DNA from: Dickeya zeae NCPPB 2538
GTDB lineage: Bacteria; Pseudomonadota; Gammaproteobacteria; Enterobacterales; Enterobacteriaceae
Assembly: GCF_000406165.1 (NCBI RefSeq)
Contig: NZ_CM001977.1
Location: 3,113,064-3,177,063 of the forward strand
Length of the DNA stretch: 64,000 nt
Direction of reading: 5' to 3'
Shown here: positions 23,268 through 32,364 of the stretch, one piece after another
Position numbering within the stretch: the first letter of the stretch is position 1
Layout of the letters: each line of letters opens with the position of its first letter
Made by a program: the position numbers and the translations under genes
The notes under the pieces: generated by a model
What the model was told of the DNA's origin: nothing
What the model saw: only the letters and a program-made list of their open reading frames with translations
Databases searched by the model: none

Positions 23268-25232
23268 TTAACGAGGCAGGCCGATTCTTGTGCTGGCGAT
23301 AGCATTGTTATTATCAGCGTCGTTATCAGCGACGACAAAGCGATCGACCGTTTCTTTCATGTCACTGGCCTGCCTGTCGAGCAACTGGCTGGCCGTGGCT
23401 GCTTCGGACACCAGCGCGGCATTCTGCTGGGTCACTTGTTCCAGTTGATTGAGCGCCAGATGCACCTGATCCACACCCAGCGACTGCTCCCGCGCCGCCG
23501 TGGCGATATCACTGACGAAATCACGCACCTGAGACGTACTGGCCATGATCTGTTTCATGGTCTCACTGCTGCGAGCAACCAGCGTCACACCGGCATGCAC
23601 CTGCTCAATGCTGGCTGAAATCAAATCCCGGATACGCTGCGATTCCCCCGCACTGCGCTGTGCCAGATTGCGCACTTCCGTCGCTACCACGGCAAATCCA
23701 CGCCCTTGCTCACCCGCTCTGGCCGCTTCTACCGACGCGTTCAGCGCCAGCAAGTTGGTCTGAAACGCGATGGCGTCGATGGCGGCGGTGATTTGCGACA
23801 TCTGCTCACTGGACTGCCGGATTTGCGCCATCGCATCGCTGGCCTGCATCGTAACGAGATCGGCGGCACTGATCTGCGCTTCCATCGTCGTCATCAGCCC
23901 GGACGCCTGACCGGCGTAATCCGCCGTCTGCTTCACTGCAATGGCTATCTGCTCCATGCTACTGGCGGTTTCCACCAGCGAGGCCGCTTGTTCGTCCGTT
24001 CGCTGCGCCAAATCCTGATTACCCTGCGCGATTTCGGTACTGGCGCGTTCCACCAGTTGTGCACCCTGCTTAATGGTGCTCACCACCATCTCGATGTTTT
24101 CCAGCGACCGGTTGTACGCCTGGTTCAATTGCGACAGCTCATCTTTACCCGGCACAGCCAAACGGCAGGTCAGATCGTTGCCCATTTCATCAATGGTTTT
24201 CAATGTAGACGTCAGCTGCTGGTACACATTGCGGGCCACCAGTACTGCCAGCAATAGCGCCAACACCACGGCCGCCACCGCACCGCCAAGATAACCATAG
24301 CCGCTTACCCGTGCCTGATATTCCAGCCGGTTCGCCCAGTTCAGCAATTCTGCGGAAGCAGCGTCCTCCACCACTTTTAATCGATCGATACGTTGAGTTT
24401 GCTGGCTAAACCACTCGTTAGCATCAATACCGAATCCACCGGTAGCCGCTTTAGCAAAGGCGGTATCACGCATTTTCAGCGCGGTTTGCGCCGCGGCATC
24501 GCTTAGTGAACTCTGCAATTGCTGCCTGAGCGCCGGTTCCGCGAACTGATTAAACGCGGTGGTGTAAGCATTCTCCATACCGACTAACTGGCTGAAACGC
24601 TCGTATTGCCCCGGAGCAAAGCGATCCACTGCAAACACTTCGGACAACAATGCCCGCATAATGCCCGCCTGCTCTTTGATATTCAGCAAGTTGTAATACG
24701 CCGCGACCCGGCTAACCAACCCCCCTTCGGTAACCAGATGGCTCATGTCGCCGACCAACGCGATAAGGTCGCTGACACTGGCGGTGTACCACCCGACAAC
24801 TTGTGTGGTGGGCAGAGAGAAACCATCAACCTGGGAACGAAGTGAGGACAATGTTTGCAAGCGCTCCTGCAAGCGGCTTAGTCGCTGTGCAATATCACCA
24901 GCAGAGTCAGATAACACCAGCGCAGACCGGCTTTCCCACAACGCCGCCAGTGCCTTATCTGTTTCTCCTCGCTGCTCGCGTAACGGGTCGGCAAATTTCT
25001 GCCCTTTACTGCCAATGTAGCCTGAACTCATACCGCGTTCGCGTTGCAGGGCGTGTGCCGCATTGCCCGCTCGCTGCGCCAGTGTCAGTAACTGGGCAAA
25101 CTGCACCATATCCTGCTCGGTATGACGCCGATCCAATACGCCATTGGTAGCAAACCACAGCAGCGCAATCAGTAATGGCGTCAGCGCCAGCGCAAACTTG
25201 TAACGGATAGAAAGCGAGGATAATCGCAGCAT
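23268..25232 (-). CDS. Methyl-accepting chemotaxis protein with NIT sensor domain
   Basis: The 654-residue inner-membrane receptor has membrane segment 1 near the N-terminus (YKFALALTPLLIALLWFA). A long periplasmic helical region follows with the nitrate/nitrite-sensing NIT pattern (AGNAAHALQRERGMSSGYIGSKGQKFADPLREQR). Then come membrane segment 2 (GYGYLGGAVAAVVLALLLAVLVA), a HAMP linker and the signalling hairpin whose tip reads AFQTNLLALNASVEAARAGEQGRGFAVVA. The ATG at 25232 is chosen over a TTG upstream. A sigma-28 promoter precedes it. There is no C-terminal NWETF tether. The ligand is unknown; NIT proteins are associated with nitrate or nitrite but not exclusively. Confidence 0.93.
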   Translation of the reverse strand: MLRLSSLSIRYKFALALTPLLIALLWFATNGVLDRRHTEQDMVQFAQLLTLAQRAGNAAHALQRERGMSSGYIGSKGQKFADPLREQRGETDKALAALWESRSALVLSDSAGDIAQRLSRLQERLQTLSSLRSQVDGFSLPTTQVVGWYTASVSDLIALVGDMSHLVTEGGLVSRVAAYYNLLNIKEQAGIMRALLSEVFAVDRFAPGQYERFSQLVGMENAYTTAFNQFAEPALRQQLQSSLSDAAAQTALKMRDTAFAKAATGGFGIDANEWFSQQTQRIDRLKVVEDAASAELLNWANRLEYQARVSGYGYLGGAVAAVVLALLLAVLVARNVYQQLTSTLKTIDEMGNDLTCRLAVPGKDELSQLNQAYNRSLENIEMVVSTIKQGAQLVERASTEIAQGNQDLAQRTDEQAASLVETASSMEQIAIAVKQTADYAGQASGLMTTMEAQISAADLVTMQASDAMAQIRQSSEQMSQITAAIDAIAFQTNLLALNASVEAARAGEQGRGFAVVATEVRNLAQRSAGESQRIRDLISASIEQVHAGVTLVARSSETMKQIMASTSQVRDFVSDIATAAREQSLGVDQVHLALNQLEQVTQQNAALVSEAATASQLLDRQASDMKETVDRFVVADNDADNNNAIASTRIGLPR

Positions 25233-25292
25233 AAATGTCCCCCGAATGGTCCTCAAAAAACACCAGAGATAATCAATCGACTGATACTCACT

Positions 25293-25319
25293 TCATCGTC
25301 AATCATTGTAGAAACTTTA
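25293..25319 (-). promoter_or_regulatory. Flagellar sigma-28 (FliA) promoter for the chemoreceptor
   Basis: On the minus strand TAAAGTTT (25319-25312) is a perfect -35, followed after exactly 11 bases by GACGATGA (25300-25293), 6 of 8 matches to GCCGATAA. It lies about 60 bases upstream of the start codon and places the receptor in the flagellar regulon. Confidence 0.8.
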
Positions 25320-25692
25320 TTTACATTAAAGGGATATGTTTGACAAAAAACAAAAAAATCAGTAATAGCGAGTTCTTATCGCACCATCCCCTGCCACACC
25401 GTATTGAAAAACCCAACAACAGTTTAAAACGATTAACACATTTTGGCGTTCGGCAGGCTAACACAGGGTGGCAGATCGTCGCAGTGAGAAACGCCACCAT
25501 TACTCCCTACAGGGATGAAGAATTACCCCTTATGAGGTATTCGCATGACAGGTATTGTTACTCTGCGGTAACAGTATGCAGAGATAAATACCGTGTTATC
25601 ACAATTAATCCACACACAACGCCTGACAGTCTGCGGCGCTTCTGCCAAAATAGGCGCATCCCCCCGTAGTGAAAATGATGGATTTTCTGTAC
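25320..25692. other. Intergenic region between chemoreceptor and folD
   Basis: This 373-base region carries no supportable gene. Several short AT-rich tracts could hold the folD promoter. The folD ribosome site is weak, so its start was chosen by family N-terminus. Confidence 0.45.
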
Positions 25693-26562
25693 ATGGTTGC
25701 AAAAATTATTGATGGTAAAACGATTGCGCAGCAGGTGAAGGACGAAGTCGCCGTGCGCGTGAAACAACGACTGGCTGAAGGTAAACGCGCACCGGGGTTA
25801 GCCGTCGTGCTGGTAGGTGATAACCCTGCCTCACAGATTTACGTCGCCAGTAAGCGCAAAGTGTGTGAGGAAGTGGGCTTTGTTTCCCGTTCTTACGACC
25901 TGCCGGCCACCACCACCGAACCGGAGCTGCTGGCGCTGATCGACGAACTGAATACCGATACCGCCATTGATGGCATTCTGGTGCAGTTACCGTTACCGGC
26001 TGGCATTGACAACACCAAGGTGATTGAACGTATTGCCGCCGACAAAGATGTAGACGGCTTCCACCCGTATAACGTCGGCCGACTGTGCCAGCGTGCGCCG
26101 TTGCTGCGCCCTTGTACCCCACGCGGTATCGTCACGCTGCTGGAACGTTATGACATCAATATGTTCGGCCTGAACGCCGTGGTAGTCGGCGCGTCCAATA
26201 TTGTCGGTCGTCCGATGAGCATGGAACTGCTGCTGGCAGGATGCACCACCACCGTCACCCACCGTTTCACCAAAGATTTACGTCACCACGTTGAACACGC
26301 TGACCTGCTGGTGGTCGCGGTCGGCAAACCGGGCTTCATTCCGGGTGAGTGGATCAAACCGGGCGCTATCGTTATCGATGTCGGCATTAACCGGCTGGAA
26401 AATGGCAAAGTCGTGGGCGATGTGAAGTTTGATGAAGCTGCTGAGCGCGCGGCGTACATCACCCCGGTACCGGGTGGAGTCGGGCCGATGACGGTCGCTA
26501 CGCTTATCCAGAACACCTTGCAGGCTTGCGAGGAATACCACGACACTCCGGCACAGGCATAA
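25693..26562 (+). CDS. folD: Bifunctional methylenetetrahydrofolate dehydrogenase / methenyltetrahydrofolate cyclohydrolase
   Basis: FolD interconverts 5,10-methylene- and 10-formyl-tetrahydrofolate using NADP+, supplying one-carbon units for purine and formylmethionine synthesis. The 289-residue protein has the catalytic lysine region (YVASKRKVCEEVGF), QLPLP, DVDGFHPYNVGRL and the NADP-binding VVVGASNIVGRPM, plus the terminal PGGVGPMTVATL. The start MVAKIIDGKTIAQQV aligns with E. coli FolD. The next gene, ybcJ, follows after 5 bases, so the two share an operon. Confidence 0.97.
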   Translation: MVAKIIDGKTIAQQVKDEVAVRVKQRLAEGKRAPGLAVVLVGDNPASQIYVASKRKVCEEVGFVSRSYDLPATTTEPELLALIDELNTDTAIDGILVQLPLPAGIDNTKVIERIAADKDVDGFHPYNVGRLCQRAPLLRPCTPRGIVTLLERYDINMFGLNAVVVGASNIVGRPMSMELLLAGCTTTVTHRFTKDLRHHVEHADLLVVAVGKPGFIPGEWIKPGAIVIDVGINRLENGKVVGDVKFDEAAERAAYITPVPGGVGPMTVATLIQNTLQACEEYHDTPAQA

Positions 26563-26567
26563 CCCTC

Positions 26568-26780
26568 ATGAACGTATTCCATTTGGATAAACACCCGCAC
26601 GTGGAACTGTGCGATTTACTGAAACTACAAGGCTGGAGCGAAAGCGGCGCCGCCGCCAAGCAGGTTATCGCCGACGGTGAAGTCACCGTCGACGGCCAGA
26701 TTGAAACCCGCAAACGCTGCAAAATCGTTGCTGGTCAGGTAGTGAAGTTTGGCAGTGAATCAGTAACCGTACAGGCATAA
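26568..26780 (+). CDS. ybcJ: S4-domain RNA-binding protein YbcJ
   Basis: This 70-residue protein is a stand-alone S4-like RNA-binding domain: HPHVELCDLLKLQGWSESGAAAKQVI then DGEVTVDGQIETRKRCKI, nearly matching E. coli YbcJ. It binds RNA but its precise role is unknown. The ATG at 26568 follows the folD stop by 5 bases; folD-ybcJ adjacency is conserved in enterobacteria. Confidence 0.93.
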   Translation: MNVFHLDKHPHVELCDLLKLQGWSESGAAAKQVIADGEVTVDGQIETRKRCKIVAGQVVKFGSESVTVQA

Positions 26781-26808
26781 TCGCTGGTTTTCATGTTCAC
26801 CAGAAACC

Positions 26809-26837
26809 GTAAAGGCCCGCAAGTCGGGCCTTTACTT
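26809..26837. terminator. Bidirectional terminator between ybcJ and cysS
   Basis: Perfect 11-base stem GTAAAGGCCCG / CGGGCCTTTAC with a 5-base loop. It lies 29 bases after ybcJ and also downstream of the converging cysS. The U-tract is short on both strands. Confidence 0.75.
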
Positions 26838-26854
26838 TAGCGATACGCTGTCGT

Positions 26855-26890
26855 GATTATTTACGCCGCCAAGATTATTTACGCCGCCAA
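26855..26890. repeat. Exact 18-base tandem duplication over the cysS 3' end
   Basis: GATTATTTACGCCGCCAA occurs twice head-to-tail (26855-26872 and 26873-26890). On the minus strand each copy carries the final cysS codons (WRRK region) and a stop, so the second copy lies just outside the gene and leaves the protein unchanged. Confidence 0.95.
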
Positions 26891-28260
26891 ATAGTACCCT
26901 GCGGACCGTCTTCCAGCACGATGCCCATTTCCGTCAGCCGATTACGCGCCGCATCTGCCAGCGCCCAGTCTTTAGACTGACGAGCATCGTTACGCTGCTT
27001 GATCAGCGCTTCAATCTCCTGCACTTCGCCATCATCCGCCTGCGCACTGCTTTGCAGGAATAATTCCGGGTCATGCTCCAGTAAGCCCAGTACACCGGCC
27101 AACTGGCGCAACGCTGACGCCAGACCGCTGGCTGCCACAGCATCATCCGCTTTCAGACGATTGACCTCGCGAGCCATATCGAACAACACCGAATAGGCTT
27201 CCGGCGTGTTGAAGTCGTCGTCCATCGCGTCGCGGAAACGGTGCTCGAACGCCTCACCGCCTGCCGCTGGTACCGACGCATCAGTGCCACGCAGCGCAGT
27301 GTACAGGCGCTCCAGTGACGCACGCGCCTGCTTTAAGTTCTCTTCCGTGTAGTTCAACTGACTGCGGTAATGACCAGAAATCAGAAAATAGCGAATAGTT
27401 TCAGCATCATAGTGAGACAACACATCACGAACGGTAAAGAAGTTATTCAAGGATTTGGACATTTTCTCCCGGTCTACCATGACCATGCCGGAGTGCATCC
27501 AGTAATTGACATAGTCGCCACCGTGCGCGCAGGTAGACTGAGCAATCTCGTTTTCATGGTGTGGGAACATCAGATCAGAGCCACCACCATGAATATCGAA
27601 ATGCTCACCCAGTTGCTTGCAGTTCATCGCAGAACACTCAATATGCCAGCCGGGACGACCATTGCCCCACGGCGACGGCCAGCTTGGCTCGCCCACCTTG
27701 GACATTTTCCACAACACGAAATCCATCGGGTTGCGTTTCACTTCGGTGATTTCCACCCGCGCACCGGCTTTGAGCTGCTCCAGATCCTGGCGGGACAACA
27801 CGCCATAGCCCGGTGCGGTATCCACGGAAAACATCACGTCGCCGTTATCCGCCACGTAGGCATGACGACGAGCGATCAATTTTTCAACCAGTTCAATGAT
27901 TTCCGCTATGTAATGCGTCGCACGAGGCTCTTCATCCGGGGAGAGGATGTTCAGCGCGCGAAAATCGGTATGCATCTCATCGATCATTCGGTCGGTGAGT
28001 TGCTCGATGGTTTCGCCGTTTTCCGTCGCACGCCTGATGATCTTGTCGTCAATATCGGTGATATTGCGAACATATTTAACGTCATACCCCAGATAACGCA
28101 GGTAACGCGCCACCACGTCAAACGCCACGAAAGTACGCCCATGACCGATGTGACACAGGTCGTAAACAGTTATCCCGCACACATACATGCCAACTTTGCC
28201 AGCGTGAATGGGTTTGAATTCCTCTTTTTGACGACTCAGGGTATTAAAGATCTTTAGCAT
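26875..28260 (-). CDS. cysS: Cysteinyl-tRNA synthetase
   Basis: CysS charges tRNA-Cys. The 461-residue class I synthetase shows the HIGH-type motif as HIGHGRTF (about residues 37-44), the KMSKS loop (EKMSKSLNNF) and the zinc ligands (Cys28 in YVCGITVYDLCHIGH, WHIECSAM, HHENE). The length matches E. coli CysS. It is transcribed alone; its last codons are duplicated immediately downstream. In E. coli cysS also stands divergent from ppiB, here separated by an inserted DoxX gene. Confidence 0.97.
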   Translation of the reverse strand: MLKIFNTLSRQKEEFKPIHAGKVGMYVCGITVYDLCHIGHGRTFVAFDVVARYLRYLGYDVKYVRNITDIDDKIIRRATENGETIEQLTDRMIDEMHTDFRALNILSPDEEPRATHYIAEIIELVEKLIARRHAYVADNGDVMFSVDTAPGYGVLSRQDLEQLKAGARVEITEVKRNPMDFVLWKMSKVGEPSWPSPWGNGRPGWHIECSAMNCKQLGEHFDIHGGGSDLMFPHHENEIAQSTCAHGGDYVNYWMHSGMVMVDREKMSKSLNNFFTVRDVLSHYDAETIRYFLISGHYRSQLNYTEENLKQARASLERLYTALRGTDASVPAAGGEAFEHRFRDAMDDDFNTPEAYSVLFDMAREVNRLKADDAVAASGLASALRQLAGVLGLLEHDPELFLQSSAQADDGEVQEIEALIKQRNDARQSKDWALADAARNRLTEMGIVLEDGPQGTIWRRK

Positions 28261-28446
28261 CAGGGCATTCCATGGTGTTCGCAGGAGATGTACATCGTTG
28301 TCTGCGGTACGCGTAATAAAGTCAGTTTTTATCCGGTTTTCGGACGTAGCTGCGTATTGAAACCTGAACCCTGCCCTATTGCAAGCGGGCGCACCTAATA
28401 TTCGTCTTTCCCCGCCATTTCACATTTTGCTCAGGCTAAAACGCAT

Positions 28447-28470
28447 AAACCCGGCGATATCGCCGGGTTT
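28447..28470 (-). terminator. Hairpin terminator after the DoxX gene
   Basis: Perfect 10-base stem AAACCCGGCG / CGCCGGGTTT with the 4-base loop ATAT, about 40 bases downstream of the DoxX stop. The flanking A/T runs are part of the stem. Confidence 0.7.
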
Positions 28471-28510
28471 ATCTCGCAGCTAATGCAGATGAATATGCGC
28501 TATTGCGTGC

Positions 28511-28933
28511 TTAGCGTAAGCGAGGGTTGCTCATTACGGAGTATTTACCGCTGCCCAACAGTGCAATCGCGATACCGGCAAAGAAGTAAACGGCAACGCC
28601 TTCTGCTCCCCAGGCACCGGTTTTTTCCAGCATGAACAGTGCTTGCGGCTCAGCCAGCAACAAGGCAACAATCATCGTGGAGGAGAAAATAAGCGCGGCA
28701 GGACGTGTCAAAATACCGAGGATCATCAGAATCGGTGTCACCACTTCGCCCATGAATACACCGTAGGCAATAAAACCCGGCAGGCCGTGAGCCGCCAGCA
28801 TTCCCTGAATGGGGCCGACACCTCCGATCAGCTTATGAACGCCGTGGAACAGCATCAAAATACTGAATGACAGTCGCAGAACCAGCTTACCGAAATCCGG
28901 GTTGTCTAATAGCTGATTAATCCGGTCTAACAT
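28511..28933 (-). CDS. DoxX family membrane protein
   Basis: The 140-residue inner-membrane protein has four hydrophobic segments and the DoxX pattern: VLRLSFSILMLFHGVHKL, GVFMGEVVTPILMILGILTRPAALIFSSTMIVAL and the C-terminal FFAGIAIALLGSGKYSV. DoxX proteins are linked with oxidoreductase or thiol-redox systems in some bacteria, but this subgroup is uncharacterised. It stands alone between cysS and the divergent ppiB. Confidence 0.85.
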   Translation of the reverse strand: MLDRINQLLDNPDFGKLVLRLSFSILMLFHGVHKLIGGVGPIQGMLAAHGLPGFIAYGVFMGEVVTPILMILGILTRPAALIFSSTMIVALLLAEPQALFMLEKTGAWGAEGVAVYFFAGIAIALLGSGKYSVMSNPRLR

Positions 28934-29271
28934 AATTTACCTACCTGTATGATTATTGAGTGAGCAACGTGTTAACGAGAGTGACTATCAACTACAACAA
29001 GAATAAATTTAGAAAGTAAAAAAACATATCAAAATGATACTAGTTATTGATTTAGCGCAAGAAAAATATATTTCAAATTAATTCACCTAATTTTACTTAT
29101 ATTAATGAATTTATTTGAAATAGAATTCATCGCACGGTGCGCATTGTGCCGCCCACCACGCCCTGTGCTGACTCAGCCATTCACTTATGTTATAAGAGCG
29201 CTCTTGGCGGCTTGGCGCCTCGGTGAATATCTCTCATTATTCTGTGTATTATGGCTAAGTAAGGTTCATCT
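28934..29271. other. Divergent promoter region of the DoxX gene and ppiB
   Basis: This 338-base region has no gene. The left part is very AT-rich. A perfect 12-base palindrome AAGAGCGCTCTT lies at 29194-29205, about 65 bases before ppiB. I could not assign a regulator. Confidence 0.45.
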
Positions 29272-29766
29272 ATGATTACGTTTCATACCAACCACGGCGA
29301 TATCGTCATCAATACCTTCCCGGAAAAAGCGCCGGTTACCGTGGAAAACTTCCTGAACTACTGCCGCAGCGGTTTTTACAACAACACGATTTTTCACCGT
29401 GTGATCAACGGTTTCATGATCCAGGGTGGTGGTTTCGAACCCGGCATGAGCCAGAAAAGTACCAATGCGCCGATCAAAAATGAAGCGAACAACAGTCTGG
29501 CCAACAATCGTGGCACGCTGGCCATGGCCCGTACCAACGATCCGCATTCAGCAACCGCACAGTTCTTCATTAACGTCGTAGACAACGACTTCCTGAACTT
29601 CAAGTCTGAAACTGTGAATGGCTGGGGTTACTGCGTATTCGCTGAAGTGGCAGAAGGTATGGATGTGGTTGACAAGATCAAAGCCGTCTCTACCGGCCGC
29701 AGCGGTATGCATCAGGACGTACCGAAAGAAGACGTGATCGTCACCAGCGTAACCGTTAGCGAGTAA
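29272..29766 (+). CDS. ppiB: Cytoplasmic peptidyl-prolyl cis-trans isomerase B (cyclophilin)
   Basis: The 164-residue cyclophilin catalyses proline isomerisation during folding. Active-site stretches are FHRVINGFMIQGGGFEPGM (with the catalytic arginine), GTLAMARTNDPHSATAQFFINV and WGYCVFAEVAEGMDVVDKI. There is no signal peptide, so it is the cytoplasmic form. lpxH follows after 10 bases, as in E. coli. Confidence 0.97.
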   Translation: MITFHTNHGDIVINTFPEKAPVTVENFLNYCRSGFYNNTIFHRVINGFMIQGGGFEPGMSQKSTNAPIKNEANNSLANNRGTLAMARTNDPHSATAQFFINVVDNDFLNFKSETVNGWGYCVFAEVAEGMDVVDKIKAVSTGRSGMHQDVPKEDVIVTSVTVSE

Positions 29767-29776
29767 CGCCTGCGGT

Positions 29777-30499
29777 ATGTCGACGCTATTTATTAGCGAT
29801 CTGCATCTGAGCGAACAGGAACCGGCGATCACCGCCGGTTTTCTGCGTTTTCTGCAAGAAGATGCCCCCAACGCCGACGCACTCTACATCCTCGGCGATC
29901 TGTTCGACGCCTGGATTGGCGACGACGACCCTGCCCCGTTGCACAAGACAGTCGCTCAGGCGCTAAAGTCGCTGACCGACAGTGGCGTGCCTTGCTATTT
30001 CGCGCACGGCAACCGCGACTTTCTACTCGGCAGGCGTTTCGCCCACCAGAGCGGTCTGCACTTGCTTGCCACCGAAACCGTGCTTGACCTCTATGGCAGA
30101 CGCACTCTGTTATTGCACGGCGATACCCTGTGTACCGACGATCACGCCTACCAAAATTTTCGTCGTAAAGTGCATAACCCGCTTATCCAGCGGCTTTTCC
30201 TGTGGTTGCCCTTATCTTTTCGCCTGCGCATTGCTGCACGTATGCGTGCTGCCAGCCAGCGAGCCAACCAGCATAAATCCATGACGATCATGGACGTCAA
30301 TGCCGATGAAGTGATTAACCGCCTGCACTACCATCACGCCACCCTGATGATCCATGGGCACACACACCGCCCGGCTATCCACGTTATCGATCAAGGCCGC
30401 GTAAAAGCAGAACGCGCGGTATTAGGCGCCTGGCATCAGGAAGGATCGTGGCTCCAGGTAACGGCGGATGACGTTCGTCTGAACTCGTTTCCATTGTAA
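29777..30499 (+). CDS. lpxH: UDP-2,3-diacylglucosamine diphosphatase
   Basis: LpxH hydrolyses UDP-2,3-diacylglucosamine to lipid X and UMP, the fourth step of lipid A synthesis, at the inner face of the membrane. The 240-residue metallophosphoesterase carries the metal motifs FISDLHL, GDLFDAWIGDDD, GNRDFLLG and HGHTHRPAIH. It is in the ppiB operon. Confidence 0.96.
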   Translation: MSTLFISDLHLSEQEPAITAGFLRFLQEDAPNADALYILGDLFDAWIGDDDPAPLHKTVAQALKSLTDSGVPCYFAHGNRDFLLGRRFAHQSGLHLLATETVLDLYGRRTLLLHGDTLCTDDHAYQNFRRKVHNPLIQRLFLWLPLSFRLRIAARMRAASQRANQHKSMTIMDVNADEVINRLHYHHATLMIHGHTHRPAIHVIDQGRVKAERAVLGAWHQEGSWLQVTADDVRLNSFPL

Positions 30500-30546
30500 C
30501 GCCCCGTTTACACTGATTTTCCCTGTTAACGGCCCATTTCATCGCC

Positions 30547-30562
30547 ACGCAACCGTTTTCCT
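30547..30562 (+). promoter_or_regulatory. PurR operator upstream of purEK
   Basis: ACGCAACCGTTTTCCT closely matches the 16-base PUR box (ACGCAAACGTTTNCNT type). It lies 160 bases before the purE ATG, just upstream of a TATGCT -10-like element near 30587. Purine-dependent repression is the expected control. Confidence 0.82.
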
Positions 30563-30721
30563 CCCTTCTGGCTCATGGTATGCTCTACGCCCTCGCGGCC
30601 TGTGGCTCCGGTTTCAGGTCGCCGTTGCAGCGCGCAATGACCGTATCATTAACGTTCACTGTCATTGCACGTCATCAACATGAATTACTTCCGCCATGCA
30701 AACCACAGGAGCATTACAGGC

Positions 30722-31231
30722 ATGTCATCCAACGCTGCCCCGGCGAAAATCGCTATTGTCATGGGTTCAAAGAGTGACTGGGCTACCATGCAGTTTGCTG
30801 CAGAGATCCTCACTACACTGAATCTGCCTTATCACGTTGAAGTGGTCTCCGCGCACCGCACGCCAGACAAACTGTTCAGCTTCGCCGAACAGGCGGACCA
30901 GAATGGCTTTGACGTTATTATCGCTGGCGCGGGCGGCGCTGCTCACCTGCCGGGAATGCTGGCAGCCAAAACGCTGGTGCCGGTGCTGGGCGTTCCGGTT
31001 CAGAGCGCTGCGCTAAGTGGTGTAGACAGCCTCTACTCTATTGTGCAGATGCCGCGCGGCATTCCTGTCGGCACTCTGGCTATCGGTAAAGCGGGCGCGG
31101 CCAACGCAGCCCTGCTGGCCGCCCAGATTCTGGCGCGTCACGATAGCGCACTGGCAACCCGTCTGGCGGCATGGCGTCAGGCGCAAACCGACGAGGTACT
31201 GAACCACCCAGATCCGAGGGAAGAAGCATGA
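30722..31231 (+). CDS. purE: N5-carboxyaminoimidazole ribonucleotide mutase
   Basis: PurE converts N5-CAIR to CAIR in purine synthesis. The 169-residue protein has IAIVMGSKSDWATMQFA, VSAHRTPDKLF, AGAGGAAHLPGM and the SGVDSLYSIVQMPRGIPVGTLAIG active-site stretch, following E. coli PurE almost throughout. The ATG at 30722 fits the E. coli N-terminus (SSNAAPAK). It overlaps purK by ATGA and works in sequence with it. Confidence 0.97.
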   Translation: MSSNAAPAKIAIVMGSKSDWATMQFAAEILTTLNLPYHVEVVSAHRTPDKLFSFAEQADQNGFDVIIAGAGGAAHLPGMLAAKTLVPVLGVPVQSAALSGVDSLYSIVQMPRGIPVGTLAIGKAGAANAALLAAQILARHDSALATRLAAWRQAQTDEVLNHPDPREEA

Positions 31232-32298
31232 AACCGGTTTGCGTACTGGGTAACGGCCAATTAGGCCGTATGCTGCGTCAGGCTGGCGAGCCGCTTGGCA
31301 TCGCTGTCTATCCTGTCGGGCTGGATGCAGAGCCGGAATCCGTTCCGGTGCAACACAGTGTTATCACCGCCGAAATCGAACGATGGCCGGAAACGGCGCT
31401 GACCCGCCAGTTGGCGCAGCACGCCGCCTTCGTTAACCGTGATATCTTCCCGCGTCTGGCGGATCGCTACACCCAAAAGCAACTGCTGGATGAACTGGGT
31501 CTGGCCACCGCGCCCTGGCAACTGCTGGCTTCGGCACAGGAATGGCCAGCTGTTTTCGCCTCACTGGGCGAACTGGCAATTGTTAAACGCCGCGTCGGCG
31601 GCTATGACGGTCGGGGCCAGTGGCGTATCCGCACCGGCGAAGAGCACAGCCTGCCAGCCGACTGCTACGGTGAGTGTATTGTTGAGCAAGGCATCGCGTT
31701 TTCTGGCGAAGTTTCGCTGGTTGGCGCTCGCAGCGCGACAGGTGAATGCGTATTTTACCCACTGACCCACAATCTGCACGAAGACGGTATTTTGCGTACC
31801 AGTGTGGCGCTGCCGACCCCACAGCCCCACCTGCAGCAGCAGGCGGAACAGATGCTGTCAGCTATCATGCATCGTCTCGGTTACGTGGGCGTGATGGCCA
31901 TGGAGTGTTTTGTGGTAGGCGATCGTCTGTTGATCAATGAGCTGGCCCCACGAGTACACAATAGCGGCCACTGGACGCAAAACGGTGCCTCCATCAGCCA
32001 GTTCGAGCTACACCTGCGTGCGATCCTCGATCTGCCGCTTCCTGCTCCGGTGGTTGCCAGCCCGTCGGTGATGGTCAATTTGATCGGCACCGATGTGAAT
32101 ATTGACTGGCTGACATTGCCGCTGGTACATCTGCACTGGTATGAAAAAGAGGTTCGTCCGGGTCGTAAAGTCGGACACCTGAATCTCTCTCATCCCGATA
32201 ACGCGCGGTTGAGCCAGACACTACAGGCATTAGCGCCCCTGCTACCTGAGGCTTATCACTCTGGACTGGCGTGGGCACAACACCGGTTGGCTGATTAA
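31228..32298 (+). CDS. purK: N5-carboxyaminoimidazole ribonucleotide synthase
   Basis: PurK makes N5-CAIR from AIR, bicarbonate and ATP. The 356-residue ATP-grasp enzyme has the N-terminal VCVLGNGQLGRMLRQAGEPLG, the ATP-grasp loop VKRRVGGYDGRGQW, and the metal-binding NELAPRVHNSGHWTQNG. The start overlaps the purE stop, giving translational coupling. A short hairpin (CACCGGTTG / CAACCGGTG, 32281-32308) spans its stop codon. Confidence 0.97.
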   Translation: MKPVCVLGNGQLGRMLRQAGEPLGIAVYPVGLDAEPESVPVQHSVITAEIERWPETALTRQLAQHAAFVNRDIFPRLADRYTQKQLLDELGLATAPWQLLASAQEWPAVFASLGELAIVKRRVGGYDGRGQWRIRTGEEHSLPADCYGECIVEQGIAFSGEVSLVGARSATGECVFYPLTHNLHEDGILRTSVALPTPQPHLQQQAEQMLSAIMHRLGYVGVMAMECFVVGDRLLINELAPRVHNSGHWTQNGASISQFELHLRAILDLPLPAPVVASPSVMVNLIGTDVNIDWLTLPLVHLHWYEKEVRPGRKVGHLNLSHPDNARLSQTLQALAPLLPEAYHSGLAWAQHRLAD

Positions 32299-32314
32299 GC
32301 AACCGGTGTCGACT

Positions 32315-32364
32315 ACGGGTCAGCGGTGCATGCAGGTCAGTCATGACCCGCTGATACCCGTTTT
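32315..32364 (+). terminator. Probable terminator of purEK
   Basis: Arms starting ACGGGT..CAGCGG and ending CCGCTG.ATACCCGT pair with small bulges, and a TTTT run follows at 32361. It lies 17 bases past the purK stop. Confidence 0.55.

Noticed and set aside
27370..28257. Long open frame opposite cysS
   Set aside because: It is a shadow of a conserved synthetase gene; no domain pattern was seen.
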